Assembly (NCBI GenBank): GCA_002382495.1
Contig: DFXW01000041.1
Coordinates: 91,466 to 112,542 of the forward strand
Source of the DNA: Flavobacterium sp. UBA4098
GTDB lineage: Bacteria; Bacteroidota; Bacteroidia; Flavobacteriales; Flavobacteriaceae
DNA length: 21,077 nucleotides
Reading direction: 5' to 3'
Part shown: in pieces, positions 14,693 through 21,077 of the stretch
How positions within the stretch are numbered: position 1 is the first letter of the stretch
Layout: the number at the start of each line of letters is the position of its first letter
Position numbers and translations under genes: made by a program
The notes under the pieces: generated by a model
Database searches by the model: none
The model's input: the letters and a program-made list of their open reading frames with translations, nothing else
Told to the model about the DNA's origin: nothing

Positions 14693-14713
14693 AGTTTATG
14701 CGGTTCAGTGTAT

Positions 14714-14721
14714 TATATTTG
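14714..14721 (+). promoter_or_regulatory. Putative recO promoter -7 element
   Basis: TATATTTG matches TAnnTTTG and ends 18 bp before the recO ATG. There is no clean TTG at -33; the region there is the T-run of the gdhA terminator. Confidence 0.5.
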
Positions 14722-14739
14722 TAAACCAATATCCAATTC

Positions 14740-15453
14740 ATGCAAGTCAAAACCAAAGCGATTGTTATTTCGGCATTAAAATTTCAGGAAAAAAGCCTGA
14801 TTGTTAAATGCTTTACCTTGACTCACGGTTTGAAATCTTATTTTGTACGGGATGCGTTTTCAGCTCGAAAATCGAATCAAAAAATCGCGTATTTTCAGCC
14901 TTTGAGTATTTTGGACATTGAAGCGGTTCATAAGAACAAAGGCACTTTGGAAAACTTTAAAGAAATTAAAATTGCCACCCCTTTTCATTCGATACATACT
15001 GACATTGTTAAAAGTACGATTGTGTTGTTCTTGTCCGAGATTTTGCATCATTCCATTCACGAGGAAGAAAAAAATGAAGCGCTTTTTAATTTTCTAGAAG
15101 CGGCATTACAATGGCTTGATAATCATGACGAAATAACCAACTTTCATTTAATTTTATTACTTGAAATGACCAAATATTTTGGGTTTTATCCCGATGTATC
15201 TGACAGGGATCAAGCCTTTTTCGAATTGGTAGAAGGTGTTTTTTCGCCGTTTCACGCCGTGAGTTCGTTAACAGAACACGAAACCCTTTTGTTCAAAAAA
15301 CTGATTGACTTAAAATGGGATTCAGATCAAAAAATTTTCCATGTAATTGAAAGACAACTCCTCTTGAAAATCCTGATGGATTACTACAGTTATCACTTGG
15401 ACGGCTTTAGAAAGCCTAAATCCTTAGACGTTTTAAAAGAGGTTTTTGCCTAA
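14740..15453 (+). CDS. recO: DNA repair protein RecO
   Basis: RecO loads RecA onto SSB-coated single-stranded DNA in the RecFOR pathway. The 237-residue protein has an N-terminal OB-fold-like start (TKAIVISALKFQEKSLIVKCFTLTHGLKSYFVRDAF), which follows the family's usual beginning: a strand, an x-x-x-E-x-S pattern, and T-x-x-x-G. The rest is helical (LFLSEILHHSIHEEEKNEALFNFL, HLILLLEMTKYFGFYPD). LEMTKYFGFYPDVSD corresponds to the conserved L-G-(F/Y)-x-P segment. The zinc-finger cysteines present in some RecO proteins are absent, as in many Bacteroidota. The start is ATG 14740, following a TATATTTG box. Confidence 0.88.
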   Translation: MQVKTKAIVISALKFQEKSLIVKCFTLTHGLKSYFVRDAFSARKSNQKIAYFQPLSILDIEAVHKNKGTLENFKEIKIATPFHSIHTDIVKSTIVLFLSEILHHSIHEEEKNEALFNFLEAALQWLDNHDEITNFHLILLLEMTKYFGFYPDVSDRDQAFFELVEGVFSPFHAVSSLTEHETLLFKKLIDLKWDSDQKIFHVIERQLLLKILMDYYSYHLDGFRKPKSLDVLKEVFA

Positions 15454-15541
15454 TCGTATTCCAAAAAATAATACAAACCAAATTGTGCAATACAGGCGGA
15501 CTATTTTCGGATACAAAACGCTCTTAATTCAGCAGCAATAA

Positions 15542-15569
15542 CTTTTGCCTTTTCGCTTTTGCCTATTTA
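15542..15569 (+). repeat. Heptamer tandem array (CTTTTGC type) overlapping the ileS promoter
   Basis: Consecutive 7-mers CTTTTGC, CTTTTCG, CTTTTGC, CTATTTA. The third copy supplies the TTG used as the -33 element of the ileS promoter. Confidence 0.6.
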
Positions 15570-15588
15570 CTAATATTCACTACTTTCG
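15559..15588 (+). promoter_or_regulatory. ileS promoter (Bacteroidota type)
   Basis: TTG at 15559-15561 and TACTTTCG at 15581-15588 are 19 bp apart. The -7 element differs from TAnnTTTG at one base. The predicted leader is about 15-20 nt, too short for a T-box. Confidence 0.6.
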
Positions 15589-15612
15589 CAACTCGATTTA
15601 GAAAAGCATACC

Positions 15613-18600
15613 ATGAGCACAAAATTTACTGAATACAAAGGACTTGACTTGCCAAAATCGGCAGATGAAGTGCTGGATTTTTGGAAGAAAGAAACGATAT
15701 TTGAGAAAACGGTAACTACCCGTGAAGGGAATACACCTTACGTATTTTTTGAAGGGCCGCCTTCAGCAAATGGATTGCCAGGAATTCACCACGTGATGGC
15801 TCGTGCTATTAAAGATATTTTTTGTCGCTATAAAACTCAAAAAGGGTTCCAAGTAAAGCGTAAAGCTGGTTGGGATACGCATGGTTTGCCTGTAGAATTA
15901 GGTACCGAAAAAGAATTAGGTATTACCAAAGAAGACATTGGTAAAACCATTACCGTAGAAGAATACAACGAGGCATGTAAACGCACCGTGATGCGCTATA
16001 CGGATGTTTGGAATGATCTAACTGAAAAAATGGGGTATTGGGTAGATATGGAAGATCCGTATGTGACCTATAAACCCAAATACATGGAAACGGTTTGGTG
16101 GTTGTTGAAACAAATCTACAACAAGGATTTGATGTACAAGGGCTATACTATTCAGCCGTACTCGCCAAAAGCAGGAACCGGATTGTCATCGCATGAGGTG
16201 AACCAACCGGGTTCCTATCGTGATGTAACGGACACTACCATTGTAGCACAATTCAAAACTAAACTGGAATCATTGCCTAGCTTTTTACAAGGATTTGGAG
16301 AGATTCATGTTTTAGCTTGGACGACGACTCCTTGGACATTGCCATCCAATACGGCTTTGACTGTAGGACCAAAAATTGATTATGTGTTGGTGAAAACCTT
16401 CAACCAATATACTTTTTTACCATCGAATGTCATTTTGGCTAAAAATTTGGTAGGAAAACAATTCGGTAAAACCTTCTTCGAATCAGTAGAAGCTGCTGAT
16501 TTTGAAAATTTCAAAGCAGGAGATAAAAAAATCCCATATCAAATTTTGGCAGAAGCCAAAGGAGCAGACTTGGTTGGTATTCGTTACGAGCAATTGATGC
16601 CATTCGTAGTACCCTATCAAAATGCTGAGGATGCTTTCCGCGTGATTGCAGGAGATTTTGTGACTACCGAAGACGGAACAGGAATTGTACATACCGCGCC
16701 TACTTTTGGTGCTGATGATGCTAAAGTAGCCAAAGAAGCTACTCCTGAAATACCGCCAATGTTGGTTTTAGACGAAAACGGCACGCCAGTTCCTTTAGTA
16801 GATTTACAAGGTAAATTTGTTAACGGATTGGGTGATTTGTCTGGGAAGTATGTTAAAAACGAATACTATAACGAAGGCGAAGCACCAGAGCGTTCTGCTG
16901 ATGTGGAAATTGCCATTCAGTTAAAAGAAGAAAATAAAGCGTTCAAAGTAGAGAAATACGTCCATAGTTATCCACATTGTTGGAGAACAGACAAGCCTAT
17001 TTTATATTACCCTTTGGACTCTTGGTTCATCAAGATTACCGAAGTGCGTGACCGCATGTTTGACTTGAACGATTCGATCAATTGGAAACCAAAAGCAACC
17101 GGAGAAGGTCGTTTTGGAAACTGGTTGAAAAATGCTAACGATTGGAATTTATCTCGTTCTAGATATTGGGGAATTCCGTTGCCAATTTGGAGAACCGAAG
17201 ACAAACAAGAAGAAATCTTGATTGGATCGGTAGAAGAATTGTACCACGAAATTGAAAAATCAATGGCTGCAGGTTTCCAAAAAACAAATCCGTTTGCTGG
17301 TTTTGAAATTGGAAATATGTCGGAAGCCAATTATGATTTAATTGACTTACACAAAAATGTAGTGGACGAAATCACCTTGGTTTCTGCTTCAGGGAAACCA
17401 ATGCAACGCGAAAGCGATTTGATTGATGTTTGGTTTGATTCAGGTGCAATGCCGTATGCACAATGGCATTACCCGTTTGAAAACAAAGAGTTGATTGACC
17501 AAAACAAATCGTTTCCAGCTGATTTTATCGCAGAAGGAGTCGATCAAACTCGAGGTTGGTTTTATACCTTACACGCTATCGGAACTTTGGTTTTCGACAA
17601 AATCGCCTACAAGAATGTGGTATCAAACGGTTTGGTTTTAGACAAAAACGGGCAGAAAATGTCGAAACGTTTAGGAAATGCCGTTGATCCATTTGAAACT
17701 TTGAAAGAATACGGTCCAGATGCGACGCGTTGGTACATGATATCCAATGCGAATCCTTGGGACAACTTGAAATTTGACTTAGAGGGAATTGCTGAGGTAC
17801 GTCGTAAATTTTTCGGAACCTTGTACAATACGTATTCGTTCTTTAGTTTGTATGCTAATATTGATGGATTTACCTATTCAGAAGCTGAGATTCCTTTGGC
17901 TGAACGCCCAGAAATTGACCGTTGGATCATTTCTGAATTGAATACCTTGATAAAAGACGTGGATGGTTTCTATGCCGATTATGAACCCACAAGAGCGGCT
18001 CGTGCGATTTCTGATTTTGTTCAGGAAAACTTGAGTAACTGGTATGTTCGTTTGTGTAGAAGACGTTTTTGGAAAGGGGAGTATGCGCAAGATAAAATCG
18101 CAGCCTATCAAACCTTGTACACTTGTTTGTTAAGTATAAGTAAACTAGCTGCGCCAATTGCTCCATTTTACATGGACAAATTATACAGAGACTTAACACA
18201 AGCGACACATTCAGAAGGTTTTGAGAGCGTACATTTGGCACAATTTCCAGAATTCGTTGAAAACTTTGTTGATAAATCGTTGGAAAGCAAAATGCAAAAA
18301 GCCCAAACGATTTCATCTTTAGTATTGTCTCTTCGTAAAAAAGAAATGATCAAAGTGCGTCAACCGTTACAAAAGGTAATGATTCCGGTACTTGACAACA
18401 GTCAAAGAGCTGAAATTGAAGCGGTTTCCGATTTGATTAAGGCCGAAGTAAACGTAAAAGAAATTGTACTTTTAGACGATGCTTCTGGGGTTTTAGTCAA
18501 ACAAATTAAGCCTAATTTCAAGACATTAGGACCTCGTTTTGGCAAGGACATGGGCTTGATTTCTAAGGAAATACAGGGGTTTACGCCAGATCAAATTAAT

Positions 18601-19014
18601 GAGTTGGAGCGAGAGGGAACTTTAGCTATTGTTATTGGAGGGAATACTGTATCTTTAACATTAGAAGATGTAGAAATAACATCTCAAGATATTGAGGGTT
18701 GGTTAGTGGCTAATTCGAATGGAATTACAGTGGCATTGGACATTACGATTTCGGCCGAATTAAAACAAGAAGGAATTGCCAGAGAATTGGTGAACCGAAT
18801 CCAAAATATCCGAAAAGATTCTGGATTTGAAGTAACAGATAAAATTAAAGTGATCCTACAACAAAATGCCGAATTGCAGGCAGCGGTTGTAGCTAACCAA
18901 GAATATATTAAGTCAGAAACATTAACTGAAAGTTTGGTTTTTGAAAGCGAAGTAATAAACGGCTTAGAAATTGAATTTGACGATATAAAAACAAGAATAA
19001 TAATTACTAAATAA
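15613..19014 (+). CDS. ileS: Isoleucine-tRNA ligase with an altered GxHH signature motif
   Basis: This class I synthetase charges tRNA-Ile in the cytoplasm and edits valine. Its 1133 residues and the segment GPPSANGLP...GWDTHGLPVE place it with the eukaryotic-like type (IleRS2). The HxGH nucleotide-binding signature is replaced by G57-I58-H59-H60 (nt 15781-15792), a swap of positions one and three. KMSKR is intact at 682-686 (nt 17656-17670). The CP1 editing domain shows AWTTTPWTLPSN (about 235-246) and DGTGIVHTAPTFGADD (354-369). The C-terminal part is the anticodon-binding helix bundle (LSNWYVRLCRRRFWKGEYA) followed by a long tail. GxHH-bearing IleRS2 enzymes have been described as catalytically competent and highly mupirocin resistant; that applies here by inference. 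The gene is followed after 7 bp by the dksA-like gene. Confidence 0.97.
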   Translation: MSTKFTEYKGLDLPKSADEVLDFWKKETIFEKTVTTREGNTPYVFFEGPPSANGLPGIHHVMARAIKDIFCRYKTQKGFQVKRKAGWDTHGLPVELGTEKELGITKEDIGKTITVEEYNEACKRTVMRYTDVWNDLTEKMGYWVDMEDPYVTYKPKYMETVWWLLKQIYNKDLMYKGYTIQPYSPKAGTGLSSHEVNQPGSYRDVTDTTIVAQFKTKLESLPSFLQGFGEIHVLAWTTTPWTLPSNTALTVGPKIDYVLVKTFNQYTFLPSNVILAKNLVGKQFGKTFFESVEAADFENFKAGDKKIPYQILAEAKGADLVGIRYEQLMPFVVPYQNAEDAFRVIAGDFVTTEDGTGIVHTAPTFGADDAKVAKEATPEIPPMLVLDENGTPVPLVDLQGKFVNGLGDLSGKYVKNEYYNEGEAPERSADVEIAIQLKEENKAFKVEKYVHSYPHCWRTDKPILYYPLDSWFIKITEVRDRMFDLNDSINWKPKATGEGRFGNWLKNANDWNLSRSRYWGIPLPIWRTEDKQEEILIGSVEELYHEIEKSMAAGFQKTNPFAGFEIGNMSEANYDLIDLHKNVVDEITLVSASGKPMQRESDLIDVWFDSGAMPYAQWHYPFENKELIDQNKSFPADFIAEGVDQTRGWFYTLHAIGTLVFDKIAYKNVVSNGLVLDKNGQKMSKRLGNAVDPFETLKEYGPDATRWYMISNANPWDNLKFDLEGIAEVRRKFFGTLYNTYSFFSLYANIDGFTYSEAEIPLAERPEIDRWIISELNTLIKDVDGFYADYEPTRAARAISDFVQENLSNWYVRLCRRRFWKGEYAQDKIAAYQTLYTCLLSISKLAAPIAPFYMDKLYRDLTQATHSEGFESVHLAQFPEFVENFVDKSLESKMQKAQTISSLVLSLRKKEMIKVRQPLQKVMIPVLDNSQRAEIEAVSDLIKAEVNVKEIVLLDDASGVLVKQIKPNFKTLGPRFGKDMGLISKEIQGFTPDQINELEREGTLAIVIGGNTVSLTLEDVEITSQDIEGWLVANSNGITVALDITISAELKQEGIARELVNRIQNIRKDSGFEVTDKIKVILQQNAELQAAVVANQEYIKSETLTESLVFESEVINGLEIEFDDIKTRIIITK

Positions 19015-19021
19015 TGGAGTT

Positions 19022-19402
19022 ATGGTAGATGAAATTGCAAAATACTCAGAAGCTGATTTAGCAGAATTCAAAGAATTAATTTTAAAGAAAATACAAAAAG
19101 CCCAAGAAGATTTAGACTTGATCAAAAGTGCTTATATGAATGATTTGAATAATGGAACAGACGATACGTCGCCAACATTCAAAGCGTTTGAAGAAGGTAG
19201 TGAAACGATGTCTAAGGAAGCGAACTCACAATTAGCGATTCGTCAAGAAAAGTTCATTCGCGATTTGAAAAACGCACTTTTCCGTGTAGAAAACAAAACG
19301 TATGGAGTGTGTAAAGTAACGGGTAAATTAATCAGCAAAGAAAGATTAATGATCGTACCGCATGCTACTATGAGTATCGAAGCAAAAAACATGCAACGAT
19401 AA
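19022..19402 (+). CDS. dksA: DksA/TraR-family protein with a degenerate zinc finger
   Basis: The 126 residues follow the DksA layout: a helical coiled-coil arm (ADLAEFKELILKKIQKAQED to about residue 40, an acidic turn NNGTDDTS at 43-50, then a returning helix EANSQLAIRQEKFIRDLKNAL), and a C-terminal globular part YGVCKVTGKLISKERLMIVPHATMSIEAKN. In E. coli DksA the globular part has CxxC...CxxC zinc ligands. Here only C97 remains: the other positions are T100, S118 and A121. DksA proteins bind the secondary channel of RNA polymerase and, with ppGpp, adjust transcription. The family assignment is solid, but the same mechanism is not proven without the zinc site. It is 7 bp after ileS and followed by a strong terminator. 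Confidence 0.85.
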   Translation: MVDEIAKYSEADLAEFKELILKKIQKAQEDLDLIKSAYMNDLNNGTDDTSPTFKAFEEGSETMSKEANSQLAIRQEKFIRDLKNALFRVENKTYGVCKVTGKLISKERLMIVPHATMSIEAKNMQR

Positions 19403-19423
19403 AAACAGCTTTTTTAGCTAACT

Positions 19424-19480
19424 ATTCCAAATTCCAAGAACTTCTAAATAGAAATCTTGGAATTTGGAATTTTTATTTTT
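19424..19480 (+). terminator. Strong terminator after the dksA-like gene, built from ATTCCAA heptamers
   Basis: The arm 19424-19439 (ATTCCAA twice, then GA) pairs perfectly over 16 bp with 19455-19470. An inner TTCT/AGAA stem (19442-19445 with 19450-19453) closes the loop. A T-rich tract (19471-19480, TTTTATTTTT) follows. It ends the ileS-dksA transcript. Confidence 0.85.
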
Positions 19481-19498
19481 GGAAATTATTTACTTTTG
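19464..19498 (+). promoter_or_regulatory. Putative lspA promoter, nearly leaderless
   Basis: TACTTTTG (19491-19498) matches TAnnTTTG exactly. A TTG in the terminator arm (19464-19466) is 24 bp upstream. The -7 element ends only 4 bp before the lspA ATG at 19503, so transcription would begin at or very near the start codon. Confidence 0.5.
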
Positions 19499-19502
19499 CC
19501 GG

Positions 19503-20117
19503 ATGAAAAACAATTCAATCTCTTTACGCAATGCTTATTTATTAGTTGTTCTTATCTTAATTGTAGATCAACTTTCTAAAATTTATATCAAAACTAATTT
19601 CCTATTAGGGGAAGAAGTGGAAGTGTTCTCTTGGTTTAAAATTTATTTTATTGAAAACGAAGGAATGGCATGGGGAACCAAAATTCCAGGTGAATATGGC
19701 AAATTAATTTTAACTGTATTCCGATTGTTTGCTGTTGCGGGAATTGGCTATTGGTTGTGGGATTCTATTACAAAAAGACAAAGTTCAAATTATTTGATCG
19801 TTGCTATTGTATTGATTATGGCTGGCGCTTTTGGCAATATTTTAGATTCCGTTTTTTATGGAGTAACCTTTGATGATAGCCAACAAAATGTAGCAACTTT
19901 ATTTACAGATCGCCCCTATGGGACTTGGTTTCATGGTAAAGTTGTCGATATGTTTTATTTTCCAATTTGGCAAGGGAATTTACCTTCTTGGTTGCCCATA
20001 TGGGGAGGTAAAGAATTCACATTTTTCAACGCTATTTTTAATATTGCCGATGTGGCGATTTCAACTGGAGTGGGAATTTTATTGTTCTTTAACAAAAAGG
20101 TATTTCCAAAGAACTAA
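19503..20117 (+). CDS. lspA: Lipoprotein signal peptidase (signal peptidase II)
   Basis: LspA cleaves the signal peptide of diacylglyceryl-modified prolipoproteins in the inner membrane. The 204 residues have four hydrophobic helices (about 11-28, 66-86, 97-113 and 176-197). Family landmarks are VDQLSK (21-26), ENEGMAWG (51-58), and GNILDSVFYG with N112 and D115. The catalytic aspartates are D149 (KVVDMFYF) and D183 (FNIADVAIS). The D115-D149 and D149-D183 spacings are longer than in proteobacterial LspA, through polar insertions. I chose ATG 19503 over an in-frame upstream TTG at 19464, because the upstream part lies in the dksA terminator and the -7 box, and the protein from ATG starts normally. 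Confidence 0.94.
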   Translation: MKNNSISLRNAYLLVVLILIVDQLSKIYIKTNFLLGEEVEVFSWFKIYFIENEGMAWGTKIPGEYGKLILTVFRLFAVAGIGYWLWDSITKRQSSNYLIVAIVLIMAGAFGNILDSVFYGVTFDDSQQNVATLFTDRPYGTWFHGKVVDMFYFPIWQGNLPSWLPIWGGKEFTFFNAIFNIADVAISTGVGILLFFNKKVFPKN

Positions 20118-20136
20118 TAGATTTAACTATAATTAT

Positions 20137-20171
20137 AAAGGCTTCTTTTCTATTGAATTGAAGCCTTTTTT
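20137..20171. terminator. Terminator between lspA and the converging gene
   Basis: AAAGGCTTC (20137-20145) pairs with GAAGCCTTT (20160-20168) around a 14-nt loop that can form a further TTC/GAA pairing. Six T (20166-20171) follow on the + strand. It ends lspA and, with weaker T content, may also serve the minus-strand gene. Confidence 0.8.
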
Positions 20172-20181
20172 AGTTTGTGTT

Positions 20182-20592
20182 TTATAAATGGTAAAACTCT
20201 TTCACTTTTGCTACCATTTGATTGACGGTCATTTTATCGGAAGTAACGACCGCTTTTAGTTTTTCGGGTGCAATTATATGTTCTTCCAGAATTCTTTTTT
20301 TCAATTGTGTTTTTGCCTCAGCTGGTCCAAAAACATACAATTCATCTGATTTTTTGACGTAGTCTATCACCGCATCCATATAATGGTTCGTTTGTTCGTG
20401 AATGCGATTCTCAAATTGAGTTTCATTCGTACTGTGGTGATTTCCGTTGAACGTACCTCTGTTGCCTTCTTTATGGTGGTGAGTTTTGTTTTCAATATCC
20501 GAATCAATTTCGGTGATGCTTTCTTTTTTACCATCCAAGCAAATGATAATTGCTTTGGAACTATCGATCCAAATTCCAGTCTGTCTTTTCAT
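20182..20592 (-). CDS. Small protein of unknown function with a His-rich insert, 136 aa
   Basis: The protein begins GIWIDSSKAIIICLDGKKESITEI, a pattern of beta strands that in my recollection starts a widespread Bacteroidota family of unknown function (GIWxDxxxAxx). The C-terminal half looks like an alpha/beta domain: MDAVIDYVKKSDELYVFGPA, KTQLKKRILEEHI, then LKAVVTSDKMTVNQMVAKVKEFY. The order strand, GPxxAK, helix, TxDKMTxNQ resembles the release-factor-like eRF1-type fold, but I cannot show this. Between the halves (about residues 35-68) lies a polar, probably disordered stretch rich in His and Asn (THHHKEGNRG, NGNHHSTNE). There is no signal peptide or membrane helix. It converges with lspA. 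Only a 7-of-8 TAACTTTA box lies upstream. Confidence 0.75.
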   Translation of the reverse strand: MKRQTGIWIDSSKAIIICLDGKKESITEIDSDIENKTHHHKEGNRGTFNGNHHSTNETQFENRIHEQTNHYMDAVIDYVKKSDELYVFGPAEAKTQLKKRILEEHIIAPEKLKAVVTSDKMTVNQMVAKVKEFYHL

Positions 20593-20656
20593 GATTCCTT
20601 ACGTTAAGTTTAATTGCTGTTTTACTTAAAGTTATGGAATAGGATAATGAGGATGC

Positions 20657-20677
20657 ACTATTAACGATTAACGGTAC
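20657..20677. repeat. Short heptamer repeat (ACKATTA type)
   Basis: ACTATTA, ACGATTA and a decayed ACGGTAC follow one another in the gap between the two minus-strand genes. With only two good copies, chance is possible. Confidence 0.35.
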
Positions 20678-20709
20678 AAATAGGGGTCAAAAGGGAAAAT
20701 GATAGTTCA

Positions 20710-21077
20710 TTAGCCAAATAATTCTCCAGCCACGTCTTCAATTTTTGCTACTAGGCGAATTTTAATGCCGGTGTCTTTCAAAGCAATTTTATTGTACTTG
20801 GAAACAAAAATGGTTGAAAAACCTAATTTTTCAGCTTCTTGAATGCGTTGATCCACACGGTTTACAGGTCGAATCTCGCCAGAAAGTCCTACTTCACCTG
20901 CAAAACAAAAATCTTTATTGACAGGAATATCTTCATTGGAAGATAAAATAGCGGCAACAACGGCCAAATCAATAGCGGGATCGTCTACAGAAATTCCACC
21001 GGTAATGTTGAGAAAAACGTCTTTGGCTCCCAATCTAAACCCGGCACGTTTTTCTAAAACAGCCAATATCATATTCA
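20710..21077 (-). CDS. radA: DNA repair protein RadA, C-terminal part (start lies right of the window)
   Basis: The frame is open through the right edge, and the in-frame ATG at 21072 is internal (preceded by Asn in the same frame). The visible part of about 122 residues is the Lon-protease-like domain of RadA (Sms): NMILAVLEKRAGFRLGAKDV, LNITGGISVDDPAIDLAVVAAILSS, then FCFAGEVGLSGEIRPVNRVDQRIQEAEKLGF. GEVGLSGEIRPV is the most diagnostic segment. The zinc finger and RecA-like ATPase would be outside the window. RadA helps process recombination intermediates by DNA branch migration. No terminator-like hairpin is evident after its stop. Confidence 0.94.
   Translation of the reverse strand, partial: NMILAVLEKRAGFRLGAKDVFLNITGGISVDDPAIDLAVVAAILSSNEDIPVNKDFCFAGEVGLSGEIRPVNRVDQRIQEAEKLGFSTIFVSKYNKIALKDTGIKIRLVAKIEDVAGELFG

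Noticed and set aside
15454..15612. T-box or other riboswitch upstream of ileS
   Set aside because: The predicted transcript leader is only about 15-20 nt, and no T-box sequence or antiterminator fold is visible in the 159-bp gap.
17927..18316. A 129-aa open frame on the minus strand within ileS
   Set aside because: It is antisense to the highly conserved IleRS coding sequence. The protein has no family features.
19464..19502. An in-frame upstream TTG start for lspA
   Set aside because: The added residues are encoded by the dksA terminator arm and the lspA -7 box; ATG 19503 gives a normal LspA N-terminus.

Overview
The window looks like chromosomal core DNA from a member of the Flavobacteriia, probably Flavobacterium or a close relative. 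The reasons are AT-rich composition, a batB-batC-batD-batE order typical of Bacteroidota, an ileS-dksA-lspA neighbourhood, gene starts without strong Shine-Dalgarno sequences, and repeated Bacteroidota-type promoters (a -7 element TAnnTTTG, sometimes with a TTG about 19-21 bp upstream). I see no phage, IS element, CRISPR array, rRNA or tRNA.

Layout. 1-3807 (+): the 3' part of the Bat (aerotolerance-type) operon: batB (cut by the left edge), batC, batD, batE. 3818-4321 (-): cvpA, convergent with batE and divergent from a conserved gene of unknown function (4457-4813 +). 4946-6422 (+): pheS, a terminator, and a 135-aa unknown protein. 6423-7645 (-): gpsA followed by a 71-aa membrane protein. 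7924-9087 (-): a YqhD-type aldehyde reductase. 9161-11210 (-): the yicC-gmk-nadD operon. 11248-12497 (-): an ArsC/Spx-like protein and an EamA-type transporter, translationally overlapped. 12584-15453 (+): a DinB-family protein, NADP-type glutamate dehydrogenase and recO. 15613-20117 (+): ileS, a DksA/TraR-family protein and lspA. 20182-20592 (-): a His-rich unknown protein. 20710-21077 (-): the C-terminal part of radA (cut by the right edge).

Most genes are housekeeping: translation (pheS, ileS), nucleotide and NAD synthesis (gmk, nadD), phospholipid precursor (gpsA), lipoprotein maturation (lspA), DNA repair (recO, radA) and nitrogen assimilation (gdhA). Two observations stand out. First, the isoleucyl-tRNA synthetase carries G-I-H-H where class I synthetases carry HxGH, a swap of the first and third positions that has been linked in other bacteria to very high mupirocin resistance. 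Second, several intergenic regions contain short tandem arrays with the same 7-bp period but unrelated unit sequences (GTAAATC, TAGTRAY/CTAATCA, CTTTTGC, ATTCCAA, ACKATTA). They sit next to start codons, promoters and terminators, and one pair of arrays is inverted and could form a long hairpin. The DksA-like protein has also lost three of the four zinc-finger cysteines.
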